Source: Planctomycetota bacterium (GTDB lineage Bacteria; Planctomycetota; SZUA-567; H5-PLA8). Taken from it: a stretch of 64,000 nucleotides of DNA. The position numbers were made by a program, and so were the translations under genes. The DNA is taken from positions 1 through 64,000 of the forward strand of contig JAKLKQ010000036.1 in NCBI GenBank assembly GCA_023150555.1. Reading direction: 5' to 3'. The notes under the pieces were generated by a model. That model saw only the letters and a list, made by a program, of their open reading frames with translations, made no database searches and was not told the DNA's origin. This document shows, piece after piece, positions 8,441 to 19,300 of the stretch (positions are counted from its first letter, which is position 1; each line of letters begins with the position of its first letter).

Positions 8441-8747
8441 CGAAAACCTCACAATCAAGTGTGTCCGGCCCCTTGGACCGTGCGCCGGCCGGCGCCGCGG
8501 CGGTTCGGTAAACTAGGCCTATCGTGACTGAAGATCCCGCGCGCGTGGCGCCCGGTTCCCGTTATACACACCAAGGCCATTCCTTCCGTGATCCGACGCC
8601 AGCCGCGCCCTCCTCATTAGCAGACCCAGTACAGGTGCCCCTCCCGAAATCTCTCCACCGGGTTGAAGAACCTGGGGCATTGGACGTATATTAATAAGGA
8701 TAGGGAAACCGCTTCCTGTCCGTATTCGAACCGCGAGACCGCCGCGT
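8441..8747. other. Intergenic, 307 bases
   Basis: Between repeat copy 1 and the STAS-like gene. No gene is seen. A weak promoter-like pair TTGAAG (8663) and TATATT (8687) with an 18-base spacer precedes the next gene on the plus strand; nothing else stands out. Confidence 0.4.
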
Positions 8748-9170
8748 ATGGGCATGCGAATCTCCGCAGACAATCCCGCAGCCAGACACCCCGCCGAAGA
8801 CGACGGACAGCCGGAATACACTTTGCGTGAATTGGAGGACGGGACGCTCTGCTTTACGCTCACCGGCGCCATGTCCCTGGAGAAACTCACCGCCGCCGGC
8901 GCGGAGATCCTGGCGGAGTGCATGCGCCGCGGATGCCGCCGGGCGGTGGCCGATGCCCGCGCCATGACGGGCGACCTGGCGATCTTCGACTGGCACCGCC
9001 TCGCCACTGCCTTCGAACACACCTGGACGCGCACGGTCAGCCTGGCGATCGTGGACAACGCCGAACGCCTGAAGCCCGACCGTTTTCTCGAAACCACCGC
9101 GCGCAATCGCGGCATCGACGTCATGGTCTTCTCCGATCTCGATGCCGCGCTGGCCTGGCTCCAGGATTGA
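8748..9170 (+). CDS. STAS/SpoIIAA-like small protein
   Basis: A 140-residue cytoplasmic protein without signal or membrane segments. The pattern of a beta-rich N-terminus (YTLRELEDGTLCFTLTGAMS), then RRAVADARAMTGDL, VSLAIVDNAERLKPDRF, and a C-terminal DLDAALAWL is typical of SpoIIAA-like STAS proteins, which are small regulators or lipid binders. It lies 183 bases before a hybrid histidine kinase on the same strand, which may mean shared signalling. ATG 8748 or 8754 could be the start. No conserved phosphorylatable Ser is obvious, so an anti-anti-sigma role is not supported. Confidence 0.6.
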   Translation: MGMRISADNPAARHPAEDDGQPEYTLRELEDGTLCFTLTGAMSLEKLTAAGAEILAECMRRGCRRAVADARAMTGDLAIFDWHRLATAFEHTWTRTVSLAIVDNAERLKPDRFLETTARNRGIDVMVFSDLDAALAWLQD

Positions 9171-9290
9171 TCCGCCGAATATAGCTCAATTGGGCCGGCG
9201 CCATAGGTGCAACAAATGACCCATGTGCGTCATAACTTGTGCAATATTGTTTATTTGCAGCGAATTTGCCGCTTCCTTGTTATCCCAAAG

Positions 9291-9323
9291 GTATAATGAA
9301 TCCGATAAGAGTATACTGAATCG
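9291..9323 (+). promoter_or_regulatory. Direct repeats overlapping a -10-like box
   Basis: GTATAATGAATCCG at 9291 and GTATACTGAATCG at 9311 are near-identical and exactly 20 bases apart (two helical turns). The first contains a perfect TATAAT. They lie about 30-60 bases before the histidine-kinase start and may be a tandem regulator site, or two overlapping promoters. Confidence 0.4.
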
Positions 9324-9353
9324 ACGTTCCCCCCAATTGTACAAGGCCCCTAG

Positions 9354-11639
9354 ATGACCGATTCCGACCGCGAGTCCGGCAAAGGCATCTCGACCCGGCG
9401 AGGGGCGCTTCGAGTCTACATCGTGGCTGTAGTTCTAGCTCTTACCCCCGTGGCCTTGCTCTGCTTTTACGGCTGGCGCATGGCCAGCGACGCGCTGGTC
9501 GATCTAGTGGCACAGAACAACCTGGCCGCCGCAACCACCACCAAGAAGATGATCGAGACCGAGTTCGCACTGCGCACAAAGCACCTTCAGAGTTTCGCGG
9601 AAGGTTCCCTCATGGTCAACGCGGTGCTGGCCCGCGACGAGGAGGCGGCGCGCGGGCGCCTCGAACTGCTGGTCTCGGGCTCGATTCGCGTGGACCGCGC
9701 CTTCGTTACGGATCCGGACGGCCGCCTGTGGAGCGATTTCCCCAGGGCCCCCGAATCCCTGGGCAAGAACTTCGCGGACCGCGACTGGTTCAAGGGTATT
9801 TCAAGCAACTGGCAGCCCTACGTCTCGAACGTCTACCGGCGCAACGCCGAGGCCAATCCGCTCCTGGTTGCAATCGCCGCGCCGATATTTGATCCGAAGG
9901 ACCACCGGGTGGCCGGCTGCCTGGTCACACAGATCCGCCTCGAGGGAATCGCCTCCATATTCCGCAGCGTGGAGGTCGGCAAAGGCGGCCACGTCCTGCT
10001 GCTGGATCACACCGGAGCGGTGATCACACATCCGAAGGTAGACCTGCAGGCCCGCCGCTACGACGAATACGCCGCGAGCAGTCCGGTTCTGAGCGCACAG
10101 CGCGGCGAGATCCGGAACCTCCAGTACACGGACCCCATCAGCAACGAGGAAATGCTCGCGGCCGCCCTGCCCTGCCACGTCGCGGGCAGCACCTGGACCG
10201 TCATTGCGCAGCAGCCAATCTCGGAAGCCATCCGTCCTGTGCGCCTGCTGGCCCTCGAGATCGGCGCGGCCGGCGCGTTCCTGGCGATCCTGGGCGTGGT
10301 CCTCTTCTCCGGACTGGCCAAGTACCACCGCCGTACCCAGCGCCTGGGCACCGAACTGGCCGCAGCCAACCGCGACCTGCTGGCCGAAATCGACAAGCAC
10401 AGGCTGACCGCGGAAGAACTACGCAAGGCCAGTGACGAGTTGGAGGACCGGGTCGCGCAGCGCACCCAGGAACTGCAGGCCACCCGCGACCAGCTGATCC
10501 AGGCCCAGAAGATGGAAGCCATCGGGCGCCTCGCAGGCGGCGTGGCCCACGACTTCAACAACCTCCTCACCATCATCCTCGGCTACAGCGAACTGATCCT
10601 GGCCGACTGGCCCAACTCGGATCCGAAACGCAAGCAACTCGACGAGATCCGGAAGGCCGGCGAGCGTGCCCGTGCACTGACCCGGCAACTGCTGGCCTTC
10701 AGCCGCAAACAGGTGCTGAATCCGGTGATCCTGGACTTCAACGCGCAGGTCAAGCACATGCACCAGATGCTTGCGCGGCTGATCGGCGAGGACGTCGAAC
10801 TGGTTACGAACCTCGCACCGGACCTGGCGCGCGTGGTCTTCGATCCGACGCAGGTCGAGCAGATTCTGCTCAACCTCGCCGTCAACGCCCGCGACGCCAT
10901 GCCTCACGGCGGACGCCTGACCATCGAGACCGCCAACAAGTACCTCGAGGAGGACTACTGCCGCGTACACGAAGGCATTCAGCCCGGCGCCTACGTGGTC
11001 CTGACCGTCACCGATACCGGCGAGGGCATGTCCAAGGAAACCAGGCTCCACATTTTCGAGCCGTTCTTCACGACCAAGGAAAAGGGGCGCGGCACGGGCC
11101 TGGGCCTGAGCACCGTCTACGGCATCGTGCAGCAGAGCGGCGGGCACATCTGGGTCTACAGCGAGCCCGGACAGGGCGCCACCTTTAAGATCTTCCTGCC
11201 CGCCACCGAGGCGCCCGCCGCAAAAGCCTCGCGCGCGGCCCTGCCGGCTGTGCGCCGCGGCAGCGCCACGATCCTCGTCGCCGAGGACGACCATGACGTG
11301 CGCGCCCTGATCTGCACCGTCCTGAAAGGCAACGGATACCACGTGCTGGATGGCGGCGGCCCCGAAGGAACCCTGGCCCTCAGCCGCGGGTATGCCGACG
11401 CGATCCATCTGCTGCTGACCGACGTCGTAATGCCGCAAATGAGCGGGCGGCAACTGGCCGAGACGCTGAAGGCCGAACGCCCGGACCTGAAGGTGCTGTA
11501 CATGTCCGGCTACACCGACAACGCCATCGTACATCGCGGCGTACTCGAACCCGGAACCGAGTTCATCGAAAAGCCCGTCCAACCCGATTCCCTGCTGCGC
11601 AAGGTCCAGGAAGTACTCGACAAGGATTCGCCCGCTTAA
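9354..11639 (+). CDS. Hybrid sensor histidine kinase with dCache-like sensor
   Basis: A 761-residue membrane sensor. TM1 lies at about residues 20-42; an extracytoplasmic double-Cache-like region (about 45-305, with [14 protein letters not shown] and DRDWFKG) is followed by TM2 at about 305-325 and a coiled coil. The HisKA H-box [11 protein letters not shown] places the phosphorylated His at residue 399. The HATPase has the N box ([10 protein letters not shown]), [23 protein letters not shown]-terminal receiver domain (about 635-755) has its Asp at 690 in [13 protein letters not shown]. This is the classic layout of kinases with a terminal receiver. No separate response regulator is adjacent. 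The ligand is unknown; Cache domains usually sense small metabolites. Confidence 0.92.
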   Translation: MTDSDRESGKGISTRRGALRVYIVAVVLALTPVALLCFYGWRMASDALVDLVAQNNLAAATTTKKMIETEFALRTKHLQSFAEGSLMVNAVLARDEEAARGRLELLVSGSIRVDRAFVTDPDGRLWSDFPRAPESLGKNFADRDWFKGISSNWQPYVSNVYRRNAEANPLLVAIAAPIFDPKDHRVAGCLVTQIRLEGIASIFRSVEVGKGGHVLLLDHTGAVITHPKVDLQARRYDEYAASSPVLSAQRGEIRNLQYTDPISNEEMLAAALPCHVAGSTWTVIAQQPISEAIRPVRLLALEIGAAGAFLAILGVVLFSGLAKYHRRTQRLGTELAAANRDLLAEIDKHRLTAEELRKASDELEDRVAQRTQELQATRDQLIQAQKMEAIGRLAGGVAHDFNNLLTIILGYSELILADWPNSDPKRKQLDEIRKAGERARALTRQLLAFSRKQVLNPVILDFNAQVKHMHQMLARLIGEDVELVTNLAPDLARVVFDPTQVEQILLNLAVNARDAMPHGGRLTIETANKYLEEDYCRVHEGIQPGAYVVLTVTDTGEGMSKETRLHIFEPFFTTKEKGRGTGLGLSTVYGIVQQSGGHIWVYSEPGQGATFKIFLPATEAPAAKASRAALPAVRRGSATILVAEDDHDVRALICTVLKGNGYHVLDGGGPEGTLALSRGYADAIHLLLTDVVMPQMSGRQLAETLKAERPDLKVLYMSGYTDNAIVHRGVLEPGTEFIEKPVQPDSLLRKVQEVLDKDSPA

Positions 11640-11665
11640 GGCGCCGCCGGGCCAGAACGCAAAAC

Positions 11666-11692
11666 GGGGCAGGCCGTTCAAGGGCCTGCCCC
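11666..11692. terminator. Bidirectional terminator between convergent genes
   Basis: A perfect 10-bp stem, GGGGCAGGCC (11666-11675) and GGCCTGCCCC (11683-11692), with a 7-base loop. Minus-strand readthrough meets GTTTTGCG. It separates the histidine kinase (plus) from the ABC permease (minus). Confidence 0.7.
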
Positions 11693-11723
11693 GCTCCTTA
11701 GTAAGCGCAGTGGCTTCGCACGG

Positions 11724-12383
11724 CTAGACTTCGTAGCGCATGGCCTCGGCGGGTTCGATTTTGGCCGCCAAAAGCACCGGGATGACCGCGCTGACCAGCG
11801 AGACGCCCAGCGAAACGGCCACGCTCATCCACAGCAGGTACCACGCGTCGCCGAATCCGAAGACGCGCCACAGGTCGCCGCCCAGCTGCGCGAAGAAGAG
11901 CACCACCGTTCCGAAGACGCCCAGCAAGCCGCCGATCAGCCCGCCCAGCGCACCCAACAGCAGCATCTCGAGCAGGAACAGTTCGACGATGTGCAGCCCG
12001 CGCGCGCCCAAGCACTTCAGCGTGCCGATCTCCTTGATGCGTTCGGTGACCGAGAGCAGCACGGCGTTGGTGATGCCGGTGACGGCGATCAGCAACGCCA
12101 CGGCGATCCACCAGCGCCGGAAGCTCGCCGCGCCCGCCGCCGCCTCGTCGACGGTACCGCTCTGCTTGGCGGCCAGGACCTCGAGGCCGCCCATGATCCG
12201 TTCGGTGCCCAGCAGCACGGCCAGGAACGCGATCGCGAAAGAGATCCCCAGAATCACAACCAGCATGCGCCCGACGCGCAGCAGCAGGGACTGCAGGCTG
12301 AACGCCAGCGCCTCGCGCAGGGGCAGCTGCGAGCGGCCGATCGTCTCGGCGGGCTTGGCGGGCGTGGAAGGTGGGGCGCTCAC
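11724..12383 (-). CDS. Miniature FtsX/MacB-type ABC permease
   Basis: A 219-residue membrane protein with four predicted membrane segments (about 38-60, 90-112, 135-165 and 183-205). It has the FtsX-domain features [23 protein letters not shown] and the C-terminal [12 protein letters not shown]. Family members normally have about 400 residues with a large periplasmic domain after TM1; here only about 30 residues separate TM1 and TM2, so that domain is missing. The GTG start at 12383 overlaps the stop of the ATPase gene (GTGA) and has AAGGAG five bases before it. It pairs with the ATPase upstream; cargo is unknown. The intact overlap argues against a truncated pseudogene. Confidence 0.82.
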   Translation of the reverse strand: MSAPPSTPAKPAETIGRSQLPLREALAFSLQSLLLRVGRMLVVILGISFAIAFLAVLLGTERIMGGLEVLAAKQSGTVDEAAAGAASFRRWWIAVALLIAVTGITNAVLLSVTERIKEIGTLKCLGARGLHIVELFLLEMLLLGALGGLIGGLLGVFGTVVLFFAQLGGDLWRVFGFGDAWYLLWMSVAVSLGVSLVSAVIPVLLAAKIEPAEAMRYEV

Positions 12384-13168
12384 AGGCGCTCCTTCACGCC
12401 CTCGCCGTCGAGGACGATCTCGTCGGGGCGCTCGATGCGCTCGACCTTGCCGTCGCGGATCCAGACGATGCGGCGGCTGGCCTTGATGATCTTCAGGTCG
12501 TGGGTGTTGCAGAGCATGGTCACGCCGCGCGCGCGGTTCATCTCGATCATCATCTCGATGATGTGCAGCCCGGTCTTGAGGTCCAGGTTGCCGGTGGGCT
12601 CGTCGGCGAGCACGATGGTGGGATTGCTGACGAAGGCACGGGCGATGGCCACGCGCTGCTGCTGCCCGCCGCTGAGTTCGGTGGGCTTGTGCTTAGCGCG
12701 GTCGCCCAGGCCGACGAGCTTGAGCATCTCGTAGGCGCGGTCCTCGCGCTCCTCGCGTTCGATCCCGGCGAAGATCAGCGGCAGCATCACGTTCTGCAGC
12801 GCGCTCATGATCGGAACCAGATTGAAGGTCTGGAAGATGTAGCCGATCTTGCGGCAGCGCAGCCAGGCCAGTTCGCTGGCGTCGAGCTTGCTGATGTCGG
12901 TGCGGTCGATGTAGACGGTGCCTTCGGTGGGCTTGGTCAGGCCGCCGACGATGTTGAACAACGTGGTCTTGCCGCTGCCCGACGGCCCCATGATCGAGAC
13001 GTACTCGCCCTGCTCGATGGTCAGGTCGATGCCGTCGACGGCCTTCACCACCTCGCCGCCGAGGTAGAAGTACTTCTTCGCGCCTTCCACCGCCACACTG
13101 GACGGCGCGGCCACGCCCGTGCGGGACGAGGACGACGACGATGCGCCGGGCGCCGGGGCCTGATCCAT
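12380..13168 (-). CDS. ABC transporter ATP-binding protein, LolD/MacB type
   Basis: A 262-residue ATPase. It contains Walker A (GPSGSGKTT), the Q-loop region (FQTFNLVP), signature [14 protein letters not shown], Walker B ([12 protein letters not shown]) and the H-loop (NTHD). An N-terminal Ser/Ala/Pro-rich tail of about 30 residues precedes the domain. ATG 13168 is chosen for GGAGG nine bases upstream; the longer frame extends into the purD promoter region. It is cotranscribed with the small permease. The family extracts lipoproteins or exports peptides and drives conformational work in the envelope. It is divergent from purD. Confidence 0.9.
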   Translation of the reverse strand: MDQAPAPGASSSSSSRTGVAAPSSVAVEGAKKYFYLGGEVVKAVDGIDLTIEQGEYVSIMGPSGSGKTTLFNIVGGLTKPTEGTVYIDRTDISKLDASELAWLRCRKIGYIFQTFNLVPIMSALQNVMLPLIFAGIEREEREDRAYEMLKLVGLGDRAKHKPTELSGGQQQRVAIARAFVSNPTIVLADEPTGNLDLKTGLHIIEMMIEMNRARGVTMLCNTHDLKIIKASRRIVWIRDGKVERIERPDEIVLDGEGVKERL

Positions 13169-13345
13169 GGGGCCCGTCTCCTCCGCTTGTCCGTGCTGCC
13201 GGTTTTCGGCGGCGCCGATGCTACGCGCTGCAGCCCGGCGGAGCAAATGCCCGGCAACGGGAAAAACCGCCCTTCCGGCGCTTTCATTTATCGGGCAAGT
13301 GTACATACTGGTCGGCGCCCGAAGCCCCCACGCGGAGACGTTGCC

Positions 13346-14647
13346 ATGAAAGTGCTGGTCGTCGGCGGCGGCGGACGCGAGCACGCCCTGTGCTGGAAAC
13401 TCGCGCAGTCGCCCCGCGTCAAGAAACTCTACTGTGCGCCCGGCAACGCCGGCATCGCGCTCACCCGCGGCGCGGCCTGCGGCGCCGTCGAGTGCGTCGA
13501 CATTACGCAGGAGAACCTAGACGGCCTGCGCCGCTTCTCGCGCCGCGAGCGCATCGACTTGACGGTCGTCGGCCCCGAGCAGCCCCTGTGCGCCGGGCTC
13601 GTCGACCAGTGGGAAGAGGAAGGCCTGCCCGTCTTCGGACCCACCAAACGCGGCGCCGAGATGGAAGGCAGCAAGGCCTTCACCAAGATGCTTCTGCGCA
13701 AGAACGGCATTCCCACCGCCGACTTCCAGATCTTCACCGACCCCGAGAAGGCCACCGGCTACTGCCTCGAACACGGCGGGCCGTTGGTCGTCAAGGCCGA
13801 CGGCCTGGCCGCCGGCAAGGGCGTGATCATGGCCAAGACCGGCGCCGAGGCCGCTGCCGCCGCGCGCAGCTGCCTGCAGGAAGGCCGCTTCGGCAGCGCC
13901 GGCGCGAAGGTGGTGATCGAAGAGACGCTGCGCGGCGAGGAGGCCAGCATCCTGGCCTTCACCGACGGGCGCACGCTGGCCGTGCTGCCCAGCGCGCAGG
14001 ACCACAAGCGCCTGGGCGACGGCGACAGCGGCCCCAACACCGGCGGCATGGGCGCCTACTCCCCCGCCCCCGTGATCAGCGAGCAGATGGAAGGCCGCGT
14101 CATCCGCGAGATCCTGGTCCCCACGCTGCACGCGCTGCGCCGCGAGGACCGTCCCTTCAAGGGCGTGCTGTACGCGGGGCTGATGATCACCGAGCACGGT
14201 CCCAAGGTGCTGGAGTACAACGTTCGCTTCGGCGACCCCGAATGCCAGTGCGTGCTCCCGCGCCTGAAGAGCGACCTGGTGGACGTCTTCGAGAAGGTCA
14301 TGAGCGAGAAACTCGAGGAGGACGGCGTGGACGTCCTGCCCGACCCGGCGGTCTGCGTGGTGATGGCCAGCGGCGGCTACCCCGAGGCCTACGCCAAGGG
14401 CAAGGTCATCTCGGGCTTCAACGCCGAAGGACAGGTCGATGTGGAAGGCGTCACCGTCTTCCATGCCGGCACCGCCGCCAATGCCGACGGCAAGGTGGTG
14501 ACCTCGGGCGGCCGCGTGCTGGGCATCACGGCCACGGCGGCCAGCCTGCCCGAGGCCGTGAAGCGCGCCTATGCCGGTGTGGAGCGCCTCACCTTCGAAG
14601 GCGCGCAGTACCGCAAGGACATCGCCGCGCGGGCCCTGAAGCGGTAA
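13346..14647 (+). CDS. purD: Phosphoribosylamine-glycine ligase
   Basis: A 433-residue enzyme of normal length that joins glycine to phosphoribosylamine with ATP in purine synthesis. It shows the N-terminal VVGGGGREHALCWKL motif, PGNAG, the GPEQPL loop, the ATP-grasp lysines (VVKADGLAAGKGVI), QDHKRLGDGDSGPNTGGMGAYSP and NVRFGDPECQ. The ATG at 13346 has GGAG nine bases before it. It starts a plus-strand run with the Sua5 fusion and rpiB. No other purine gene is nearby. Confidence 0.97.
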   Translation: MKVLVVGGGGREHALCWKLAQSPRVKKLYCAPGNAGIALTRGAACGAVECVDITQENLDGLRRFSRRERIDLTVVGPEQPLCAGLVDQWEEEGLPVFGPTKRGAEMEGSKAFTKMLLRKNGIPTADFQIFTDPEKATGYCLEHGGPLVVKADGLAAGKGVIMAKTGAEAAAAARSCLQEGRFGSAGAKVVIEETLRGEEASILAFTDGRTLAVLPSAQDHKRLGDGDSGPNTGGMGAYSPAPVISEQMEGRVIREILVPTLHALRREDRPFKGVLYAGLMITEHGPKVLEYNVRFGDPECQCVLPRLKSDLVDVFEKVMSEKLEEDGVDVLPDPAVCVVMASGGYPEAYAKGKVISGFNAEGQVDVEGVTVFHAGTAANADGKVVTSGGRVLGITATAASLPEAVKRAYAGVERLTFEGAQYRKDIAARALKR

Positions 14648-14740
14648 CGCCCGCCCCAACCGACAGCACGATGGACGACCGGACTGCCCGGCAGGCACCG
14701 CGCGTCCTTCTGGAATTCAAGCAGGACGGATCGGAGAAGG

Positions 14741-15811
14741 ATGAATACCGAGGTCCTTAAACTCGACGGCTCCGAGCGCGACATGGGCAAGATCCGCCAT
14801 GCCGCCAAGCTCCTGGGCGCAGGCGCCCTGGTCGCCTTCCCGACCGAGACCGTCTACGGCCTGGGCGCGGACGCCAACAACCCCGAGGCGCTCGCGCGCA
14901 TGGCCGAGGCCAAGGGGCGGCCCAGCGGCAAGCCCTTCGCCCTGCTGGTGCCTTCTATAAAGGAGGCGGAGAAGACGGCCGGCGTCCTGCCCCGCCCCGC
15001 CAAGAAACTGATGCGCCTGTACTGGCCCGGTCCGTTGACGACCGTCGTCCCCCGGCGCGGCGGCGGCGCGGTGGGCCTGCGCCTGAGCGAGCACCCCGTG
15101 CCGCGGGCCCTATTGGCCCAATGCGGATTCCCGATCGCGGCGCCCAGCGCCAACCGCAGCGGCACCCGCGAGCCGCTCACGTCCGAGCAGGTCCTGCATG
15201 ATCTGGGCGGGCGCATCTCGCTGATCCTCGACGGCGGACAGGCTTGGCACGGGACGCCCTCGACCGTTGTCCGCATCGACCCGCAGGGCATCCCGGCCGT
15301 ACAGCGCGAAGGCGCGATCCCGCAGTCGGAGATCATGGAGGCCGTGCGCCCCACGATCCTCCTCGTCTGCACCGGCAACACTTGCCGCAGCCCAATGGCC
15401 GAGGCGCTTTGCCGGCACGCGCTCAAGGAATCGGGCATGGACCAGCCCAACGAGCTGCCCTTCCAGGTACTCAGCGCAGGCACCAGTGCAACCGAAGGGC
15501 AGTCAGCCGATCCGATGGCCATTAAAGCCATGGTGGAACTGGGGATAGATCTGAGCAGCCACCGCACCCGCATGGTGGTCCCCTCCCTGCTTGACCAGGC
15601 GGATTGGATATTCACCATGACAGCCGCGCACCGGGATAGTATCTTGAAGCTAATGCCGGAGTGCCGGGACCGCATTCGGCTGGTATCCGCAAGGGGCGAC
15701 GAGATACCGGACCCGGTCACCAAGTCGTACGAGCACTACCTGCAGGTCCGCGACCGCATCGCGCAGTGCCTTCGGGACATCCTGCGCATCGTAAAGGGCA
15801 GCGTCAGTTGA
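14741..15811 (+). CDS. Sua5/YrdC threonylcarbamoyl-AMP synthase fused to a low-MW phosphatase
   Basis: A 356-residue fusion. Residues 1-200 are a YrdC/Sua5 domain (FPTETVYGLGADA, KGRPSGKPFALLV, APSANRSG, STVVRI), which makes threonylcarbamoyl-AMP for t6A in tRNAs reading ANN codons. Residues 205-350 are a low-molecular-weight phosphatase with P-loop CTGNTCRS (Cys210, Arg216) and general acid Asp324 (EIPDPV). Thr214 occupies the place of Thr11 in Bacillus YwlE, which favours phosphoarginine; tyrosine phosphatases usually have a bulkier residue. GGAGAAGG precedes the ATG. rpiB follows by 72 bases, matching the ywlC-ywlE-ywlF order of B. subtilis. Confidence 0.93.
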   Translation: MNTEVLKLDGSERDMGKIRHAAKLLGAGALVAFPTETVYGLGADANNPEALARMAEAKGRPSGKPFALLVPSIKEAEKTAGVLPRPAKKLMRLYWPGPLTTVVPRRGGGAVGLRLSEHPVPRALLAQCGFPIAAPSANRSGTREPLTSEQVLHDLGGRISLILDGGQAWHGTPSTVVRIDPQGIPAVQREGAIPQSEIMEAVRPTILLVCTGNTCRSPMAEALCRHALKESGMDQPNELPFQVLSAGTSATEGQSADPMAIKAMVELGIDLSSHRTRMVVPSLLDQADWIFTMTAAHRDSILKLMPECRDRIRLVSARGDEIPDPVTKSYEHYLQVRDRIAQCLRDILRIVKGSVS

Positions 15812-15883
15812 GGATAGCGGCGCGCGGATTCGTGAAATCGGATATATAAAGGGCCGGGGACTGCAAGCGGGAGGCGTTGCCGA

Positions 15884-16345
15884 GTGAAGCCCTTCAAGAT
15901 CGTGATGGCCTCCGATCACGCCGGATTGCGCCTGAAGCGCCACCTGAAGGCCTTTCTCGAGGCCAAGGGCTGCACCGTCACCGACGTGGGCGCCCATTCC
16001 GAGGAATCCTGCGACTACCCGGACTTCGCCGCCGAAGGCGCGCGCCGGCTGGCCGCCGGCGAGTTCGAACGCGGCATCTTCGTCTGCGGCTCGGGGATCG
16101 GCATCTCCATCGCCGCTAATAAGATTCCGGGCATCCGCGCGGCCACCTGCACGCTGGAGTATCTGGCTGAAATGACGCGGCGCCACAACGACGCCAACGT
16201 CCTGTGCCTGGGCGAGCGCGTGGTGGGCGAGGGCCTGGCCGAGGCGCTGGTGACGCGGTTCCTGGAGGCGGACTTCGAGGGCGGCAGGCACGCCCGCCGC
16301 GTGGGCAAGATCAGCGGCCTGGAGCAGTCGAAGGCGACCTGTTGA
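15884..16345 (+). CDS. rpiB: Ribose-5-phosphate isomerase B
   Basis: A 153-residue RpiB/LacAB-family sugar isomerase interconverting ribose-5-phosphate and ribulose-5-phosphate in the pentose phosphate pathway. It shows ASDHAG at the N-terminus, the phosphate-binding CGSGIGISIAANK with catalytic Cys, and RHNDANVLCLGERVVG. The start is GTG at 15884 with GGGAGG (15869-15873) ten bases upstream. It follows the Sua5 fusion on the same strand and precedes the kinase by 42 bases. Confidence 0.95.
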   Translation: MKPFKIVMASDHAGLRLKRHLKAFLEAKGCTVTDVGAHSEESCDYPDFAAEGARRLAAGEFERGIFVCGSGIGISIAANKIPGIRAATCTLEYLAEMTRRHNDANVLCLGERVVGEGLAEALVTRFLEADFEGGRHARRVGKISGLEQSKATC

Positions 16346-16387
16346 CGCAGGCGGGGCAAGGGCAACATCCGGTTCTGGAGGCATCGG

Positions 16388-19300
16388 TTGGGCGGCATGG
16401 CTAAACCGGAAATCGGCAGCGTTCTGGGCGGTTGCGAGATCATCGAGGTGATCGGCCATGGCGGCATGGGGATCATCTACAAGGCTCGCCAGCGCTCCCT
16501 CGATCGCGTCGTCGCGCTGAAGGTCCTCTCCCCCAAACTCGCCGACGACATCAACTTCGTCGCGCGGTTCCAGCGCGAGGCCCGCGCGATCGCCCGCGTC
16601 AACCACAGCAATATTTTGGCTGTCTACGACGTCGGCAACGACAGCGACATCCACTACATGATCATGGAGCTCATCGAAGGCAAGAGCCTCGCCGAACTCC
16701 AGGAAGAGACCAACGGGCCGCTGAAGGTCGAGGACTGCATCGACTTCGTGCGCCAGGCCGCGCAGGGCCTGGAAGCCGCGCAGTCGGTAGGCATCACGCA
16801 CCGGGACATCAAGCCCGAGAACCTGATGCTCACCAAGAAGAACGTCATCAAGGTCTCCGACTTCGGCCTCGCCAAGGAAGCCGACAGCGGCGCCACCTCC
16901 ACCGACGCCGTCATGGGCACGCCGGCCTTCATGAGCCCCGAGCAGTGCGACGGCAAGAAGGTCGACGGCCGCACCGACATCTACAGCCTCGGCGGCACCT
17001 TCTACAAGCTCCTCACCGGCCGCCTGCCCTTCGAAGCCGAAACGGCCATGTCGATGATGTACCGGCACAAGCACGAGGCGCTGATCCCGCCCAAGGAGAT
17101 CGTGACCTCCATTCCGGGGCCCATCAGCGAGGTCGTCGTCAAGATGATGGCCAAGAAGCGCGAGCGGCGCTTCCAGACGATGACCGAGGTCATCGAGGCC
17201 ATCGACCATGCCGTCAAGCAGGGCAACGTCGATCCGCTGCGCCCCGTCCTGCCCGCTTCCATGGCCCGTTCCGGCGGCGTGCCCCCCGGCGGCGAAGACA
17301 TCAAGGTCGTGCTGCCCGAAGGCGCGGGCGGACCGCCACCGGCGATTCCGCGCGGCGTAACCGGCATCCTGCCGCGCAGCGGCAGCCCGCCGTCCCTGCG
17401 CGAAAGCGGCCGCATGGCCCCCCTGCGTCCCGGCGACCACGGCGACAGCGAACGCATGCTCACCCGCCCCGGCATTCCGGGCGGCGCCAGTTCCGCCCGC
17501 GGGCCGCAGCCGGCCATGGGCGGCACGCCGGGCGAAGACGGCTTTGGGCTGGCGGCGCGCGGCGACGAGTTGATCGGCCGCGGGGACCGTCTGGGCGGCC
17601 TTAAACTCTTCCGCCAGGCCCTGCAGGCGCACAACCTGGACGGCGTGACGCGCAAGCGCCTGGAGGACGAACTCCAGAACGAGATCGGCCTGCGGCGCCA
17701 GGCGGGCGAGGGTCTGCTCGAGCGCGGCATGCTGGTTGAAGCGGGGCGCGAGTTCCGGCTGCTGCTGGAGCTGGATCCCAAGGCCGAATCGATCCGCGTG
17801 AAGCTGAAGACCATCGACGAGAAGCTGGCCCACAAGCGCACGCTGGTGAACGACATCCGCACCCTCATCGCGGGGCTGAAGTTCGAGGAAGCCATCGCGA
17901 TGTGGGACAAGGCGCCGCCGGACCTGCGCGAGGAGGCGCTGGGCAAGCAGGTCGAACACCTGCGCAGCGTCACCGTCCCCAGCCTGAAGCTCTGCGACCA
18001 GGGCGACCTGTACAACGAGCAGGGTCGCGTCGAGGAAGCCGTCTCGGCCTTCCAGGACGCCCTGCGCATCGACGAGAACTGCGAGCGCGCGCGCCACGGG
18101 CTCAGCGACGCCGAGCAGAAGCTGCACCGCATCGACACGATGCTGAAGGAAGGCTACGAACTCGCGCTGCGGCAGGAATACAAGGAAGCCATCGACACCC
18201 TGCGCCCGATCCTGACGATGTACCCCAACCACCCGCGCGCGGTGAAGTCCATCGTCGACGCCTGCCAGGCCATCGCGCAGGACCGCCGGCAGAACGGCGA
18301 CCTGAAGAGCGCCCTGAAAGCCTACGCCCAGGCCCACGAGGTCGATCCGCAGAACCGCAGCATCGCCAAGCTCTACGACGAGATGACCGACCTCCACGAC
18401 AAGGAGGCCGCCCTGCTCGACCGCGCCGCGCAGGCCACCGCGCGCGGCAACCCGGGCGAGGCCATCAGCTACTGGCAGGACATCCTGCGCATCAATCCGG
18501 CCAACACCGAAGCCGCGAAGGCGCTCATGCAGCTGAAGTCCCAGCGCGGCCGCCGCTCGGTGAAACTGGTCGTGGTGCTGGTCGTGCTCGCCGCCCTTGC
18601 CTGGGTCGGGTACCAGGGCGTCTCCGAGTTCCTGATCTACCACGAGGCCACCAGCCAGCGGGAAGCGAGAAACTACGACAAGGCCCTTGAGCTCCTGGAA
18701 GGACGGGTCTTCTACTTCTACAAGGAAGAGGTCCCTGAGCTTCAGCGCATCTGCAAGCGCGACGCCTACGAGCAGAAGGCCGACACTCTGTACGAAGCCG
18801 GCGGCGACGTAAAGGCCGTGCTCGAATACTACGACATGGCGATCCGGGCTTGCACGCCCGAAGAGGAGACCCTGAAGGCGCAGTACGAACTTAAAAAGGT
18901 GTTGGTCGAGGCCGGACACCAGATGGCCGAAGGCGAGAAGTCCATCACGGCCGAAGCGTGGGAAGAGGCGGTCAAGGCATTCTCCCTGGCCTATAATATC
19001 GCCGACAAGCTGCGGAAAGTTCCCGAAGCGCAGAAACTCGCCGAGAAGGCAAACTATTCAAAGCTCTTCGGCAACTATTGCCTCGCCGCAACGAAAGCCG
19101 AAACCCAGGAAGAAGCGCTGAAGCACCTGCTGCCCGCCCAGGACCTGCGGCCCGACAACGAATGGGTTAAAAAGCAGTTGGAAAAACGGGGCTACGATCC
19201 CAACAAATTCAAGAACGCACTCGGGGAAGCCGTCTCGCTGCTGGATAAGCCCTACGATCCCGAGAACGCGAAGAAGGCCGTCGAGCTGATCAAGAAAGCG

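Noticed and set aside
8320..8511. 63-codon frame after the PhyH gene
   Set aside because: Coincides with the repeat monomer; no ribosome-binding site and no similarity.
11724..12383. Truncated permease pseudogene
   Set aside because: The GTGA overlap with the ATPase gene, a good ribosome-binding site and an intact C-terminal motif favour a real short gene.
15650..18919. 1089-codon minus-strand open frame
   Set aside because: Lies antisense to Sua5 fusion, rpiB and the kinase; composition (Leu/Arg/Val/Asp) is that of a GC-rich shadow frame.
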